Assembly (NCBI GenBank): GCA_024349245.1
Contig: JALDNG010000864.1
Span: forward strand, 1 to 64,000
DNA length: 64,000 bases
Source: Neodontobutis hainanensis
Taxonomy: Eukaryota > Chordata > Actinopteri > Gobiiformes > Odontobutidae
Direction: 5' to 3'
Below the pieces are notes generated by a model, which was given only the letters and a program-made list of their open reading frames with translations, ran no database searches and had not been told where the DNA came from. Below are positions 12,901 to 25,822 of this stretch, in pieces. Position numbers and translations under genes: made by a program. How positions within the stretch are numbered: the first letter of the stretch is position 1; each line of letters opens with the position of its first letter.

Positions 12901-15128
12901 GATTTGTGAAAGCATTATGCGATATTTTCGCAAGAACGCCTGTTCGTAAATTAATAAATTCAACTAAATGGTTTATCTTCTCAAAGCCTAAGCATTAAAT
13001 ATGAAATTTACGAGCATGCTTTGCTCGCATCTGCGTTAATTTTTATGAAAATAAAAGAAAATGACTGTTTTATTGTAAGTGGAGGAGAATTATCTATCCT
13101 TATCATATTCTCCATGTTGCTGAAAACAGGAAAATAACTACAATCTACAATACTGACTTCTACGTATGCAATGCTTGTCTTTCTACATTATAGTTATGGG
13201 GATTGTAATTATGCAGGTTTTCCTTTATATAAAAAATTATATTTGAATAAGTCGATAGAATTGGAGCTGCTTCTCGTATTTGCAACATACAGGTCTATGA
13301 AGCTGATAAATCTGCACAAATATAGGCTTAAAAGAATTGCGTATAAAACAGTAGTTTAAATTGAGCATGAGCACATTTAATTACTAACTATTAACAGTTA
13401 AATTAGTGAATTTTCAAAAATGGACTCTGATCTGATTGAGCAAGTGATTTTGCGATTTTCTAAGGATTGTTCTTCGATACTTTCAAACGATCATATTTCA
13501 TCTCTCTTTTTAGTAACTGCATTCTTTGAAAAAATCTTTTAAAGTGCATTTTGCCTTGTGCTGAAATTGTATATTCATGCATAGTTACGTTTAACATTAT
13601 TTATAATTCGGAAGAAGGCTCAAGAGTAATTTAAAGCTCTAATAAAAGAGCAGCTATTGATAGGATCGAATTATAAAGTACAAAATGACCATTTTTCGAC
13701 TAAAATGTAAGAAATAAAATGTTATCCATTGTAATTTGGGTGTGGGAATACTATAAGTTATGATGGAACTGACAGGTTGAAAGACATTCTCAATATGAGG
13801 TTTAAAAATTACATATGAAAACAACTGGGACTTGTGTTATGGTTGATAAATCGAGAAAATTCCTAACAGTTGAACTAAAAATTGTGACTTACTCTGAACT
13901 CGATAAAACTCGTCTATGATGGATAATAAATTAAATATCTCTCACCTATAAAAAAGATAATAAAAATTTTAATAATTTTTTAATCACAATATATTGGTTT
14001 TTTATGATAAATGAAATAAAATTCAATGATAAAACCCTTTATATTTTCACATTTTGATAAAAGTTTGTTAACATCCAATAAAAGGGAATTGAAGCTAGTC
14101 ATATCTTTACACCTACATCATTAGAATCTTTAAAATTCAGCGGTTAAATAACATTTCATTTACAAAACTCAATTTTTGTTATTTTCAATATCAAATATTT
14201 CAGAATCTTTTAAACTAGAAAGTAAGTCAATTAAAACAAGAAATAACAATTTTTCCATTTATGATTTCATGAAAACACCCTGATAAAAAGGGCTGCCTCA
14301 TGATACCAAACTCGTAAAAACCCATTTTTAAAGAAAAAATTCTTTTATGAGATTATTAATTTGTGTTGTGTTGTCAAAATGTACCAACGAGAAACACTAG
14401 GCTTAACATTGCGTTAAAAAATGATTAGTTAACAAGTACATAGAAGTGATTAAAATGATTGTTTTTCTCGCCGCTTTATTTTTTATGACGTCAACAAAAT
14501 AAATTTCATGAGAGCCTCGCCGCATATGAAAAATAATTAAACAAAGTAATATTATATATATAAAGATTTCCCAAAGTATAAAGGTGTAAAAAATTTTGTT
14601 TAAACTGTTATTTAATTTTTCTATTGCATGTTAAGATAATCAATTCTATTATTGAAGACTTTCTTCATATTTTTTTAAGTAAACATCAAATTTATTGCAA
14701 AAATATTTATAGCTTCAGTCTGTCTTCAAAGAAATTTTTTAACACCTAGGATATATCTATTACGCACGCACGCGAGTTTGATCTTCTCAGTAGTTAAGCC
14801 ATGTTTCATAAAATAATACGAGTTTTCAAAATATTCACTTTCACACGAACTCAAAAAGGTTCGACTGTATTTATTTTTAAACAAAGGATTATTTTAATTT
14901 AAATAAATAACAATTGAAAACCATTATCTTTCATAGCTCTAAATGATAAATTTTTTATTAATTTTAAGGTAATTGGGTATTTTAGTAACTATTATCTTAA
15001 GCCAGGTCAAGAGATGCAATTTGTCAAGCGTTATTTTAAAAATCCATTTTTTGTGCATTTTTGCTATTCCGCCACCACCACCACTAATTACTTTTAACCA
15101 TTATCTTTTTTTTCTGTAACCCTGAAGT
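6956..15128. other. Long AT-rich gene desert
   Basis: No gene that I can support. A 61-codon minus-strand frame (7331-7516) has a hydrophobic, membrane-like composition and an ATG start, but no partner exons. A minus-strand stretch at 10550-10700 reads Cys-rich residues (KCRVCKVV) followed by an in-frame stop and could be a transposon relic. A 94-codon minus-strand frame at 12605-12889 is near what chance allows in such DNA. A 14-nt direct duplication (CAACCTGTGCGAAT) sits at 7717-7744. Otherwise I see nothing. Confidence 0.55.
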
Positions 15129-18100
15129 ATGATGAGAATAATTGTTTTATTTCAGCTTCTGTCAGAGGTATGCCGATTAATTATTTTATTTTACGATTAT
15201 TCTACATAAATAAATTGTTTTTCCGCTGTTTTTTGAACATATCAATCATATAATTTACAGATTCTGAAACATGTGATTGCGAGTTAATTTATCATATTCT
15301 TCACGATATTCAAATTTTAAATGAATATATTCTCTTTAAAATCTTAAGCCATGTTATATTCTTTATTTGTTCAAATAAATCATCCATTCCTCATGTTGTT
15401 AACTGAGTATATAAATTAAGTTATTGGTTTTATCAATTCACTCATAAATTTCTTGGCTAGATTGTCCTTAAAGCTATTGAATAAACAAAAATTTTCCAAT
15501 TCTTACTTTAAATGAAAAATATTAACTATTTGAGCTATGTTCAAATTTTTAAATGTGGCAAAAAATCTGAAAATAATTTATATTTTAAAAATATGTTAGC
15601 CTCAATTTTAAATGGTACCATTTAAGAAAAAAGCATTGATATATTTTTTATTTCTGTATGCTGTTAGAAACTTTTTTCAAAATATTTTTTATGATTATAC
15701 TACGTTCCAAATTCATTAATTATAAAATCAGTTGACATATCTAACAAATTAGTTAGGACATGCAAATTATCAACAAAGTTTTTCTGATATAATTTAATCT
15801 GGCAATTTTCCAACACGTTGAATCATTAAAATTAATTTTCATTTTACTATTTCATTAAGATTCAACATTTCGATTCCAAACTTTTTTAAATCAATAAATC
15901 AAGTGTATCAAGACCCTTTTACTTAAGGATACATATATACTGGCTACAATTTAAAACAACTACATATTTTAAATATATGAACCATACATTGTATATTAAT
16001 TATTCATAGTTTATTTTTCAAATGCCTTTAATTTGTAAATAATAAAATAGGGTTCACAAATATTTAGTTTTCTAAAAAGTAAAATATACTTGCTGGCATT
16101 TCTTTAATCTGAGATATGTACTAGATACAAGCTATGAGCATAACTTACTTCATGGCTGTATAAACTTAATTTATAAAACATATTTTGAAATGCATCAATA
16201 ATATTGGTGGGATGATTATTTTGGCTTTATCGATTGGACGTTTTCATGTTATTCATTGAGGGTGTTGCGAAATAAACATTAACTCAAATTCTTTCTCCAA
16301 CCCTGAACATTTAATTATAAATTGTGCTTTTCGTGAAGCTAGTTATGATTTTTACGTTTGAATGCAAATTTTAATCAGTTTCATATGAACGACAATTTTA
16401 GGATGACTATAATCTGAGAGATCAATATCGATTTAATTTTTATTAAATTTAATGTTTTTATGTGAATTTCGCTGAATTTTATTTCAGATATTATTGTTTG
16501 TTGTTCAACTTGATGTGGTTTCATTTTCTAATTGAACTTACAGCTAATAGCTGACTGAATATTGAAATTCATAAAATATAATTACTTGATAATTTTGTGG
16601 CGATTTGAACTTCTCTTTAAACATTCTTATATGTCTGGTGTTTTGGCTATCCTTATATCTTTTAAGAATATTCATATATATGTCAGCTTTTTCAATCAAA
16701 ACACCAAAAACTTTGTTTTCACCTGCGCTTTGTACATTAAAACTAATGGCGGAAAAGTATTGTATCAACACCTGTAAAAAATTCTTCCATCTTAGTTTTT
16801 TAAAGACCTCTTGATAAACAAAATTGGTTTTTACTCAACAAAATCCAATGATACTGTGAATAATTATAACTATGAAAATACAGAATAATTCAAACTCGTT
16901 TTCCTATATCTCTATGAAAGTGTTTGGAAGATATTTTATTTATTTAAACATGAAATCGTTAATTTTACATCTCAAAATCTTTGAATAATGAAACAAACAT
17001 TAACATTATCTTTGATTGGTTAGATTAGATGTATTTAGGGGTTAACTCCTCAAACTGTTGCCACCTCAAAAAATCCAACATCCTTTTCTTCACTTAAACC
17101 GAAATATCAACAGGTTATTTGTTTTTTTATTCAAAACATATTTTTTATTAATTTTTATGATGTTCGATAGCTTATTAATTTCAATGGAAAATATAAAATT
17201 TGAAATTTATCAGAAAATTATTTAAGATCATCTTAAAGTAATCTGACAATGTTCCCACGTTATTTATCCAAATAAATAAGTTATGCTGAGTTTTAAAGAG
17301 TAAATTTCTTGCGTTTAAGTTGACAAAAATTTACTAATTTTAAAAATAACATTTTTCTATCAAAAGGTTAACCTCAACCATTTCTCAAAATTCAAACTTA
17401 ATTGATTAAAAATCTTAAAAGCATGATTCCTCAATCATCGTGAAATATTCATTAAGTTTATGTCAAAAATAATAAAAAAACTGTTTTTGGGAAATTTTAG
17501 GATTAAAATCAAATATTTCCAATTCCTATCTTAAAATTCCAACATTTTAAATCGCATAAAAATAATATTTTTAGTGATAGATATTTTAAAAATATCCTTT
17601 TTAATTTTATGATCACTGAGGTCAATATATTTCATCAAAATACTCCTGCAGTTATTTCATAAAGATGATTTTGGTGTCAATCACCGATTTATTTGGAATT
17701 TAAAAAATATTTCAGAGCTTTTCCTTTACGTTAAAGATTTAAAACCTTCCTTAGTTTTGTTAAAATAAGGAAAACCAATTCAAACCAAACTCAAGTTAAT
17801 CAATATTAAAAATTACAAGAACGATATCCTGATTCTATCCAAGCATATATACTCGTCTTAAATAAAGATTGGCCTTTGAATTATTTGTTCGAGATGATTT
17901 GAACTGTTTAAATTTATGAAAGAATGAATTGCTTAAATTCTACTTTCATACATAATATTAAAAGCCTGCTTTAATATGCACAAAAGTATGCATTTTCGCT
18001 TTTAAATAAATTAAAATTTATTCATGCTGTTGAGTAAATTCGTTCATTAGAAAATATAGTTTATTTATAATCCAAAAAATTTTTCCTTTTAGGATTGATC

Positions 18101-21100
18101 GTGTTTGTTGTGAAATACAAATTAAGTTTTTTACCACCACTCACATAAAGCATTTATTGGTTATGTTTGAAGAATCATTTAAATGCAATTAAACATTAAA
18201 ATATAAATAAATCATTTGTGACGTCGGTAAAACTAAGAGGAATGTTTTTGAAATAGAATTTTTAATAATAGCACGAATTGTAAAATATTTTGATGTTATT
18301 TATCACGTTTATTGCAATGAATTTATTTTGAGTAAAATTTATGCACGTGTATTATTTATTTTAAATATTTCGTGCTTACCATCAAAAGATAATTATCAGT
18401 ATTGATACTTTTTTCAAAATTAAATTGAAAACGTTGATATATTTTTCTAGAAAAATAAAATACATCATTTTTAAAGTTTATATTTATGTGTCAAAGGTGA
18501 TGCGTGGGTATTTGTGTTTTATCATCATATAATAACAGGACAACTTATAAAATAATTTATACATAAGAAAACATATTTTTTTAAACATAAAATTTTAATT
18601 TTGAGCATGTATTGAAAAAAGATCTACTTTGTATTTACATAATGACTGTATTCTAATCTTTAGACAATAAAGCAGGCTTTGGATTTGCTGAAATCCGTAT
18701 TTCGCATTTTTAATGAAGGGAACTCTCCTGACAAAAGAGATGAAAGAAGATCCTTCGACATCCGACCTTAGCATAGACGAATATAACGTAGATTATTTAT
18801 CAATTTACATAAATGTAAAAACTAAAAATGTACCGGATATTAATTTCGTACTAATTTATAAAATATTGATTTTTATTCAACAAAAAACTATAATAAATTG
18901 TTTAATGATTTATTCTGAACTATAAAATATAAATTTATCGATTTTTACTTGTTTAAACATTCAATAAAAGTTAACAAAATTAAGAATAATTTTACTATCT
19001 TTATATTTATATAATCATTAGGATATTGTCCGTTTCTTGGGAAGAGTCCCTGTAATTATTTTTATTGAAACTAGTGGTTATCACCCTCTAGTGTACTTGG
19101 AAATGTATGGATTTTATTTTGTATAACTTTGTAATTTTTACAAAAATAAATATTTTATCTTTATAAAACCTCGTAAATTTTATTCAGGAAATGAATCAAA
19201 TATATATTTATTTGTGAAATAGACAAACTGCAAAAACTTAATTTTAAATTATAGAACATTAGTTCTCAAAAATCAAAGATTTTTATTTGACGTGAATTTT
19301 GTAACATTACGTTGAGCCTGAATCAGACAAAAAAATTAAAAAATTTTCAATTCTAAAATACCTAATATTCTTATGTACAAGAAAAAAAGTTTTAATCACA
19401 TCATTCCTAGAATTAACCAAAATAAATACAATTTTGAATAAATCTGTTAAGGTTTTAACCACCATTAATTTTAACATTTTTAAGGAAAGGATTCTTGCAA
19501 AACAATTAATTTTCGTAAAATATTGTTTATTCATAAAGCTATTTGATTATTATGAATCCAGCAAAGAAGTATGTCAATTATTATGAGATGATTAATATTT
19601 TAAGTTCACCTTATAATCTCATATTAATTTATTTTACAAGGTGAAACATTTCATCATAGACGATGTTTATTATGTCCATTAACAAAAATTAGCATTAAAT
19701 ATAAATATTTTTAAAAGGAAACTGACTATTCAACTATCTTAAGTTGATTTAACAAAGATCTTAATTTTAGGAAAAGCTGATATTGCAGGTGAAAGAGAAT
19801 AGTAATTTGTTGCATTATAATAGGCTTACGCGATCAACTGAGATCATCTGTAGGATAATTTTACAGCTTTTGTTTCGAAGAATATATGACAAACAGACTC
19901 GTTCAAAATATACAAATTATAAAATTTTCAAGATTTTGAAAAATTTAAAATTCCTTTTTGACTTTTCTATATTAAGTATAAGGCTTATATTTATTTAGTT
20001 TCAGCTTTAAAAATGTATAATTTAAAAATACAAAGACTAATAACTATTTAGGCGAGTGAATCAAGTGAGACTAAAGAGGCTATTGAGGTATAGACTTTTT
20101 TCAAATAAATTTACCTTTTACGAAAAACGGAGCGTAGTTTATGTGTTAAATTAATAATTTCGAACATATTCATTGCGAAAATTTGACGACACACAGAATT
20201 TTTTAAAATAAATCAAATAAAACATGAATAAAATTGTGGATAGGCTAAAATATATGGAATTCATTATTTTTCCCTCAATTAAATATTCAACATTTTTGTA
20301 AATATTGTGATTTAAACTCACTCACGAATATGTTCCCATGAATCAATAAAACTAAGAAATACATTCATTTAAAATACTTGGCAATTTAAATTTTTCATGT
20401 TTTTTATAAAATAAAAAAAATTCAAATCTGATCAATGTTAATGATCAAGGAACAAATACGAAAAACACGAGAGGTAATTTTTTATTATTTTAAATACATC
20501 ATGATGAATTGTTCATTTTTCGTGTGATTTTTATTAAAATTCTTAAATTGAATTATTGTATGTAAATCTTCCCATTTTAGCGTATCTTAAAAATTAATTC
20601 TGTCTTTCGTAGTTATTTAAAGAAATATTTAACGTCTTACAAATGATCTTTTGTTAATTTTTAGCTAACATTTTAAAGATCGTTTGTAATGACATTGAAT
20701 TTTCGAATCATCTCTAAAGATTCAAATATCAATATGATGCTTAAATGAGTACAATAAATTTATAAAAATATGATAACAAAGTTGACAACATTAAATGATA
20801 AGCAGAAAATAAAAGATAACGAATTATCTGAAAAGGGAGTATAATTTATAATTACACTAAAGATAATTCCTTCATATATTTCCAGTTTAAAGGTAAAATT
20901 AAAAAAATATAAATAAATTGCTTATGAACTTAAATTTATTTCATTTGTATTTGTCATATATTTAAAAACCCAAGATTTTAATTAAACTATTTTATGTTCT
21001 GCCATAACCTTGCTGATTTAATGTGTATTTTTTGATGTATTTCATATATTTTTCAGTTAGACCCGTAAAAACTTCAAATGCTGAAATTTTAAATGATAAA

Positions 21101-21870
21101 ATTGAAACAATTGATTTTAATTGTCAAATATTTGAAATTATTCTCAAACTATATTTTAGGATATGGTCAGGAATCTTCGTATTTTGGTTAATTACATAAA
21201 ATTAATTTAGCATAATGAAGAAGAATCATAAATATGACTTGATTATTCATTATACATAAAAATGAATATTTTAATTTCGTCTAATGTTTAAAATGAACAT
21301 TTTTGATATTTTATGTAAATTCTATACTAGGTGAGAAAGTTATTTTTCTTTATGTGAAAATGTTGAATATCATGAACATATCCTTAAAATGAGAGTATGA
21401 AAGTGTTCACAGCTTTCGAATTTTAGATTGTCTACTCGATAATGATTTAACTAAGATTTGTTATTTTCTGTGTTATTTGACATATTAATCAAGGATTAAT
21501 ATAAATATGGCATCGTTCAAAATATGATTAGATGTTTTTTTAGCTACTTTAATTTAAATTATTATAATTTATTTTCAAATTATCAGCCCAATAATTTATT
21601 CTGTTTATGATTGATTTTGAAAATATATGTTTCGTTAAACTAAACTTATTTCAATGATTATTCCTTGTAACATTTTTTTCATTGTAGAAACAAGTGAACT
21701 AGTGCCGTAAAATTAAAAAATAGAAAGATTATTGATTATACAAGTGATTAAATGCTTTTATCTAATTTGAACAAGCATATTTTTTCATCAAGAATATAAA
21801 TTTAAATATCTGTGATCTTTTTTTCTATGTTTATCAGAATGGTTACAAGTATCCCCATTGTGTTGAGTAA
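15129..21870 (+). CDS. Putative micro-exon gene with a secretory-type first exon (speculative)
   Basis: A chain of short exons, all symmetric and in phase 0, can be read: 15129-15167 (MMRIIVLFQLLSE, a signal-peptide-like start, donor GTATGC), 18664-18696 (33 nt), 18719-18787 (69 nt, after a 22-nt intron), 19771-19788 (EKLILQ), 20052-20087 (ASESSETKEAIE), 20450-20473 (EQIRKTRE), 21688-21693 (6 nt) and 21838-21870 (NGYKYPHCVE then TAA). Spliced, this would give an 85-residue acidic and charged protein. The exons from 19771 on lie in the left arm of the inverted repeat, and every one has an intact counterpart with AG and GT borders in the right arm. The 24-nt exon differs there only by CGA to AGA, a silent Arg change. 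The architecture resembles the micro-exon genes of parasitic flatworms, which encode small secreted proteins. Introns here are long, unlike in the housekeeping genes. Exons were picked by eye; the 6-nt exon and the link from 15167 to 18664 are the weakest parts. Confidence 0.33.
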
Positions 21871-24650
21871 TGTTATAAGTAAAGAACGATATTATTCTAG
21901 ATTGAATTTTTGGCTAACAGAGCTTCTGACCATCGAATAAGAATATAACCTTTGTTAATTTGCAGACTGTTTTTGTAACGTTCTGAGACGTTGAATGAAG
22001 GGTTTGTTTTTGGTCATTAATTTAAATTCGTCTTAAGATCCTAAAATTTATCATTGACTAATTTATAGACAAAATATCCTATTTTTATTTAACCAATATT
22101 TTTTTAACGTATGTGAGGTAAAAAAATCAAATACTAGATGAAATTAACTACGATTTAAGTGTTTTCCAATTATACGTAATATGTATGAAGAGATTTTGCA
22201 CAACAACAGTTTTATTTTGAGTGTCTGTGAAACACGTAAAATAATAACTTTGTCTCGTTGAAACGATCAAACTTTAATATTATGCTTGTAATATTTTTAT
22301 ATTTAAGTTAAAATCATATGAAAAGCATGTAACACTTATATTACACTCAGATTTCCGTTTATTCGTGTCGAAGGTTTAATACAATAGTTTTACACAAAAT
22401 TATGTGAAGCAAAATTTGTAAATTACACATGAATACAAATTTTTTGATTTAATTATTTTCAAAATGCGACGAATTTTCAATATATATGGTTTTATTACTC
22501 ACTGGATTTTGAAAAATATCAAATTGAGATTACATAATATATTTCCGCTTATCACTTCGTTTGAAATTCACATCATTTGATTTGAAGTTTAATTAACTAA
22601 ATTTTTTTATCAAAAGAAGAGTGTGCGATAATTAGGACCCGTTTAACAGAATTTCAAATATAAAACTCTTAATTTACATATTTTATCGTATCTTTCAAAT
22701 ATTTGTTCAAATATCATAATTTTTCGGATTTTAATCATGTCACGTCGATGTAAATTTTACGATTGTGAAAATATGTAAAAATGTATAAATTGAACGAAAA
22801 TAAAATACATAGCAAGGGTTCAGATGGTAAATAATTTTTATCTGATAAGATTTACCTGTTTTGGGGAATAAATAATGTTTACCACATTCATTAAAGCATT
22901 TCAGTTCAACAAAATACTTTGCGACTGTTATCATTACATTCAAAAATATATTTGAAAATCAAACAATTTTTATTTGGAAAACAGAGATTTTCATAAAATC
23001 CAAATATCAAATTTAATTTGTTTAATTCGTTATGTTGTCTTAACAAATACACTTCTTGAATAACTTTAAATAAAAATTTTTTCCTTTGATTTTATTAAAA
23101 ATTGGATATCAAGCTGGAAGAAATTTCACATTTTAACAGAGATTGACAAAAATTATGCTCTCTTAAAAAGTAAAACTAATTTTGAAAATGAGAATTCAAA
23201 ATATTATTCATCAGACCAAAATTAAGCAAGTTAACGTTCACGATGTTATTATTACACTCTTTAGATATAGGGTTAAAAAGAACGATATCATCCTCGGCTT
23301 TAATTATTTTTGATAGAATATATCAGATAAATCATTTTAACAACTTTTTTCAGCTGAGAATAGTTTTAAAATATTGGTTGAATATCCTGAAGTTTGTTTG
23401 ACTTTATTATTAAAAATCAAAAATATACTCCTACTCATATTCTGCATTTAAAATAAACTTTTTATTTCTCATTACCATACTAGAGTTTAAGTTTTTTCAA
23501 AAATTTTAACCCAGGTTTTTGAAATACGCTATACTTTGAAAATGTCAATCATATGAACTTTGATCAGAAGAACTGAAAAAAAAACTTTAAAATCCAATGA
23601 TAAATGAATTCAGGCTCCGATCACGTAAAAATGTATATCAATAAGTTTTTTGAAACATAACGTAAATTTTACGATTATTAGAATGAAATGCGAATTCTGT
23701 TTTTTGTAATTATACAATTTTATATGATGCTTAAATATCCCTGAAAGTATCAACTTTTTCGCAACTTGCTTTTAAATTTCGAGTTAATTTCTGGGTCATT
23801 AATATGATCTGTTTGAAATTGATTTTCTGATTTTTCTCAGATAGGCGTGTGTTCATTTATTAAAATCATGTTTCACCAACAGGTCTCTTTGGAATTTGAA
23901 TGAACCAACGATTGAATTTGGAGACAACCATTGATGAAGTGTTTTAAATGAACAAAGTTTCGGTGAATCTGTTGATGTTTATTCATAAGTAGCATTAATA
24001 AATGCAAAAAGAGATTATTAAATAACGATCAAAATACATCCCAAACAACTTCTTTTTTTCGTATTTGAAAATGTGCACCATAGTATGAATTGACAAACGA
24101 AACTTATATGATGTACAAAAATAAAAAGTTAAATCTTCAAAACTAATATTTAGGAAAGTAATAAATGGAATCTGAAAACTAAAAGCTGTATTTCATAGAT
24201 TAGTTGATTGAGAAGCCATCCATTATCGTGTTATTCCTCACAAAATATGGGCTATTTTTTCTGATAAAAATTCTAAAAATTAAAGGATAGTTGTATTATT
24301 TGATATTTTAAGGTTTGAATAAAATCGAAAAAGTAAATATTATAGTCTAACGTATATTCAAAGAGAGTTTGTTTTTTTTTAAGAAAATAGTTTTAACATT
24401 AACTACATTGAAAACATGGTTCAGTGTTCGTTTTGATTGCGAAACGAGGATTTTATATGTATGAATTTCAATATTGTAACATAAAAACAAGTATTTTAAT
24501 TTGTTGAATATGCAAGAGAGATAAAAGTAAATAAATATCTGGTTAATTTTGTATTAGGTGACTTTTTTGATTTTCGATAATATAATTAAAAATTTTTTAA
24601 TATAATTAGAGAATACACCGTTTAGTTTAGATATATTTTGAAATTATAAT

Positions 24651-24716
24651 ATCGTTTGGATACGATTTCACTGGTTATCGTTTGGATAAGAGTTCACTGG
24701 TTATCGTTTTGTTCAC
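24651..24716 (+). repeat. 26-bp tandem repeat, about 2.5 copies, in the left arm
   Basis: Two full units and a partial third, each beginning ATCGTTTGG and ending TTCACTGGTT, at 24651-24676, 24677-24702 and 24703-24716. The same array is present inverted in the right arm at about 54577-54641, so it predates the inverted duplication. Confidence 0.85.
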
Positions 24717-25799
24717 ATAAAATATTTTTTAATTCACATCGATAATCCCAAGTATAAAAAATCAACCAACGAGTGTTTTGTTTAATTGATGACATATCAA
24801 TCCTCATCTGCTTATAATCTGGGAAATTATTAACCGAGTTTAATATAAAGAAGCTTTTGAATTAGGATCATGTCTTAATTTTTGTAGTTTTTATGTTTAA
24901 TCAAAGATTTATAAAATGAATGAAGATATACATAGCGATTTGAATGAATAATTTTCATTATTTGTTGTTGAGATTTTTAATTTATTCGACTAAAATGGTA
25001 GAATATTTTATCGATTGATCTTCATAATTTAGCTGAGAATAATATGTTTCCAAATGAACCACTTTAATAAAGTAATCAAGTTTTCAAATACATTGAGTTT
25101 TAATTTTATTTTACTTTTCGATATTTGAAATATAATTGAAGAAATTTACTTTTAATTGAAATTTTGACTTCTTTTATCAGCTAACAGTAAAATATCCATC
25201 AGGAATTAACAGGCTGATAGTCTTTCCTTAATTTTCGGAAGATTTCATCAAAATATCCATGAAAAATACGAGGAAAATTTAATTTAAATATTTTGATTTC
25301 CATTCATTTATTAATCGTGATGGAAAACAATTTCTGTTTATGAATAAGATTGCTTTAAATTGATCTGTCTTGCATAAACTGCTGTTAAGCCTTCTTAACA
25401 TAGTTTGAAAAGTTGTGGACGAATCATCACTTTATTATCTTTTGATATTCATCTGAATAAGTGTTTTCTTTACGCTGGTACAACCAGAGACGTTTCGTGA
25501 AATTTTCTGTTGAATGAGAGAGAATTTTAATTTATATCGAATAAACAACAGGTTTTGCGCAAACTAACACAAGGTTTTCTTATAAACAGAAAATAGATTT
25601 TTATTTGTTTTTTTCAAATAAAACTAATTTTGTAAAATATAAGTATCAGTAAATGAGTCACGAGATCCGCGATTTAATTGAAATTCGATGATTAAAATGT
25701 TGCTTAAACTCTGTGAGACAAAAATAGAATTCCCAAAACGTGTAAAACAGTCGACCCAAAATGAACGACCTTCTTAGTTAATTCTCTGATTAGATTTGA

Positions 25800-25822
25800 A
25801 AACCCCTTTATGCGAGGGGTTT
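25800..25822. repeat. GC-rich hairpin in the left arm
   Basis: AAACCCCT pairs with AGGGGTTT across a short loop (TTATGCG), in otherwise very AT-rich DNA. The same hairpin is intact in the right arm at 53468-53490. It is the most stable small stem-loop I noticed in the arms; function unknown. Confidence 0.7.

Noticed and set aside
16544..16814. Three overlapping ORFs of about 70 codons on both strands
   Set aside because: They overlap one another in opposite frames with hydrophobic low-complexity composition, as expected by chance.
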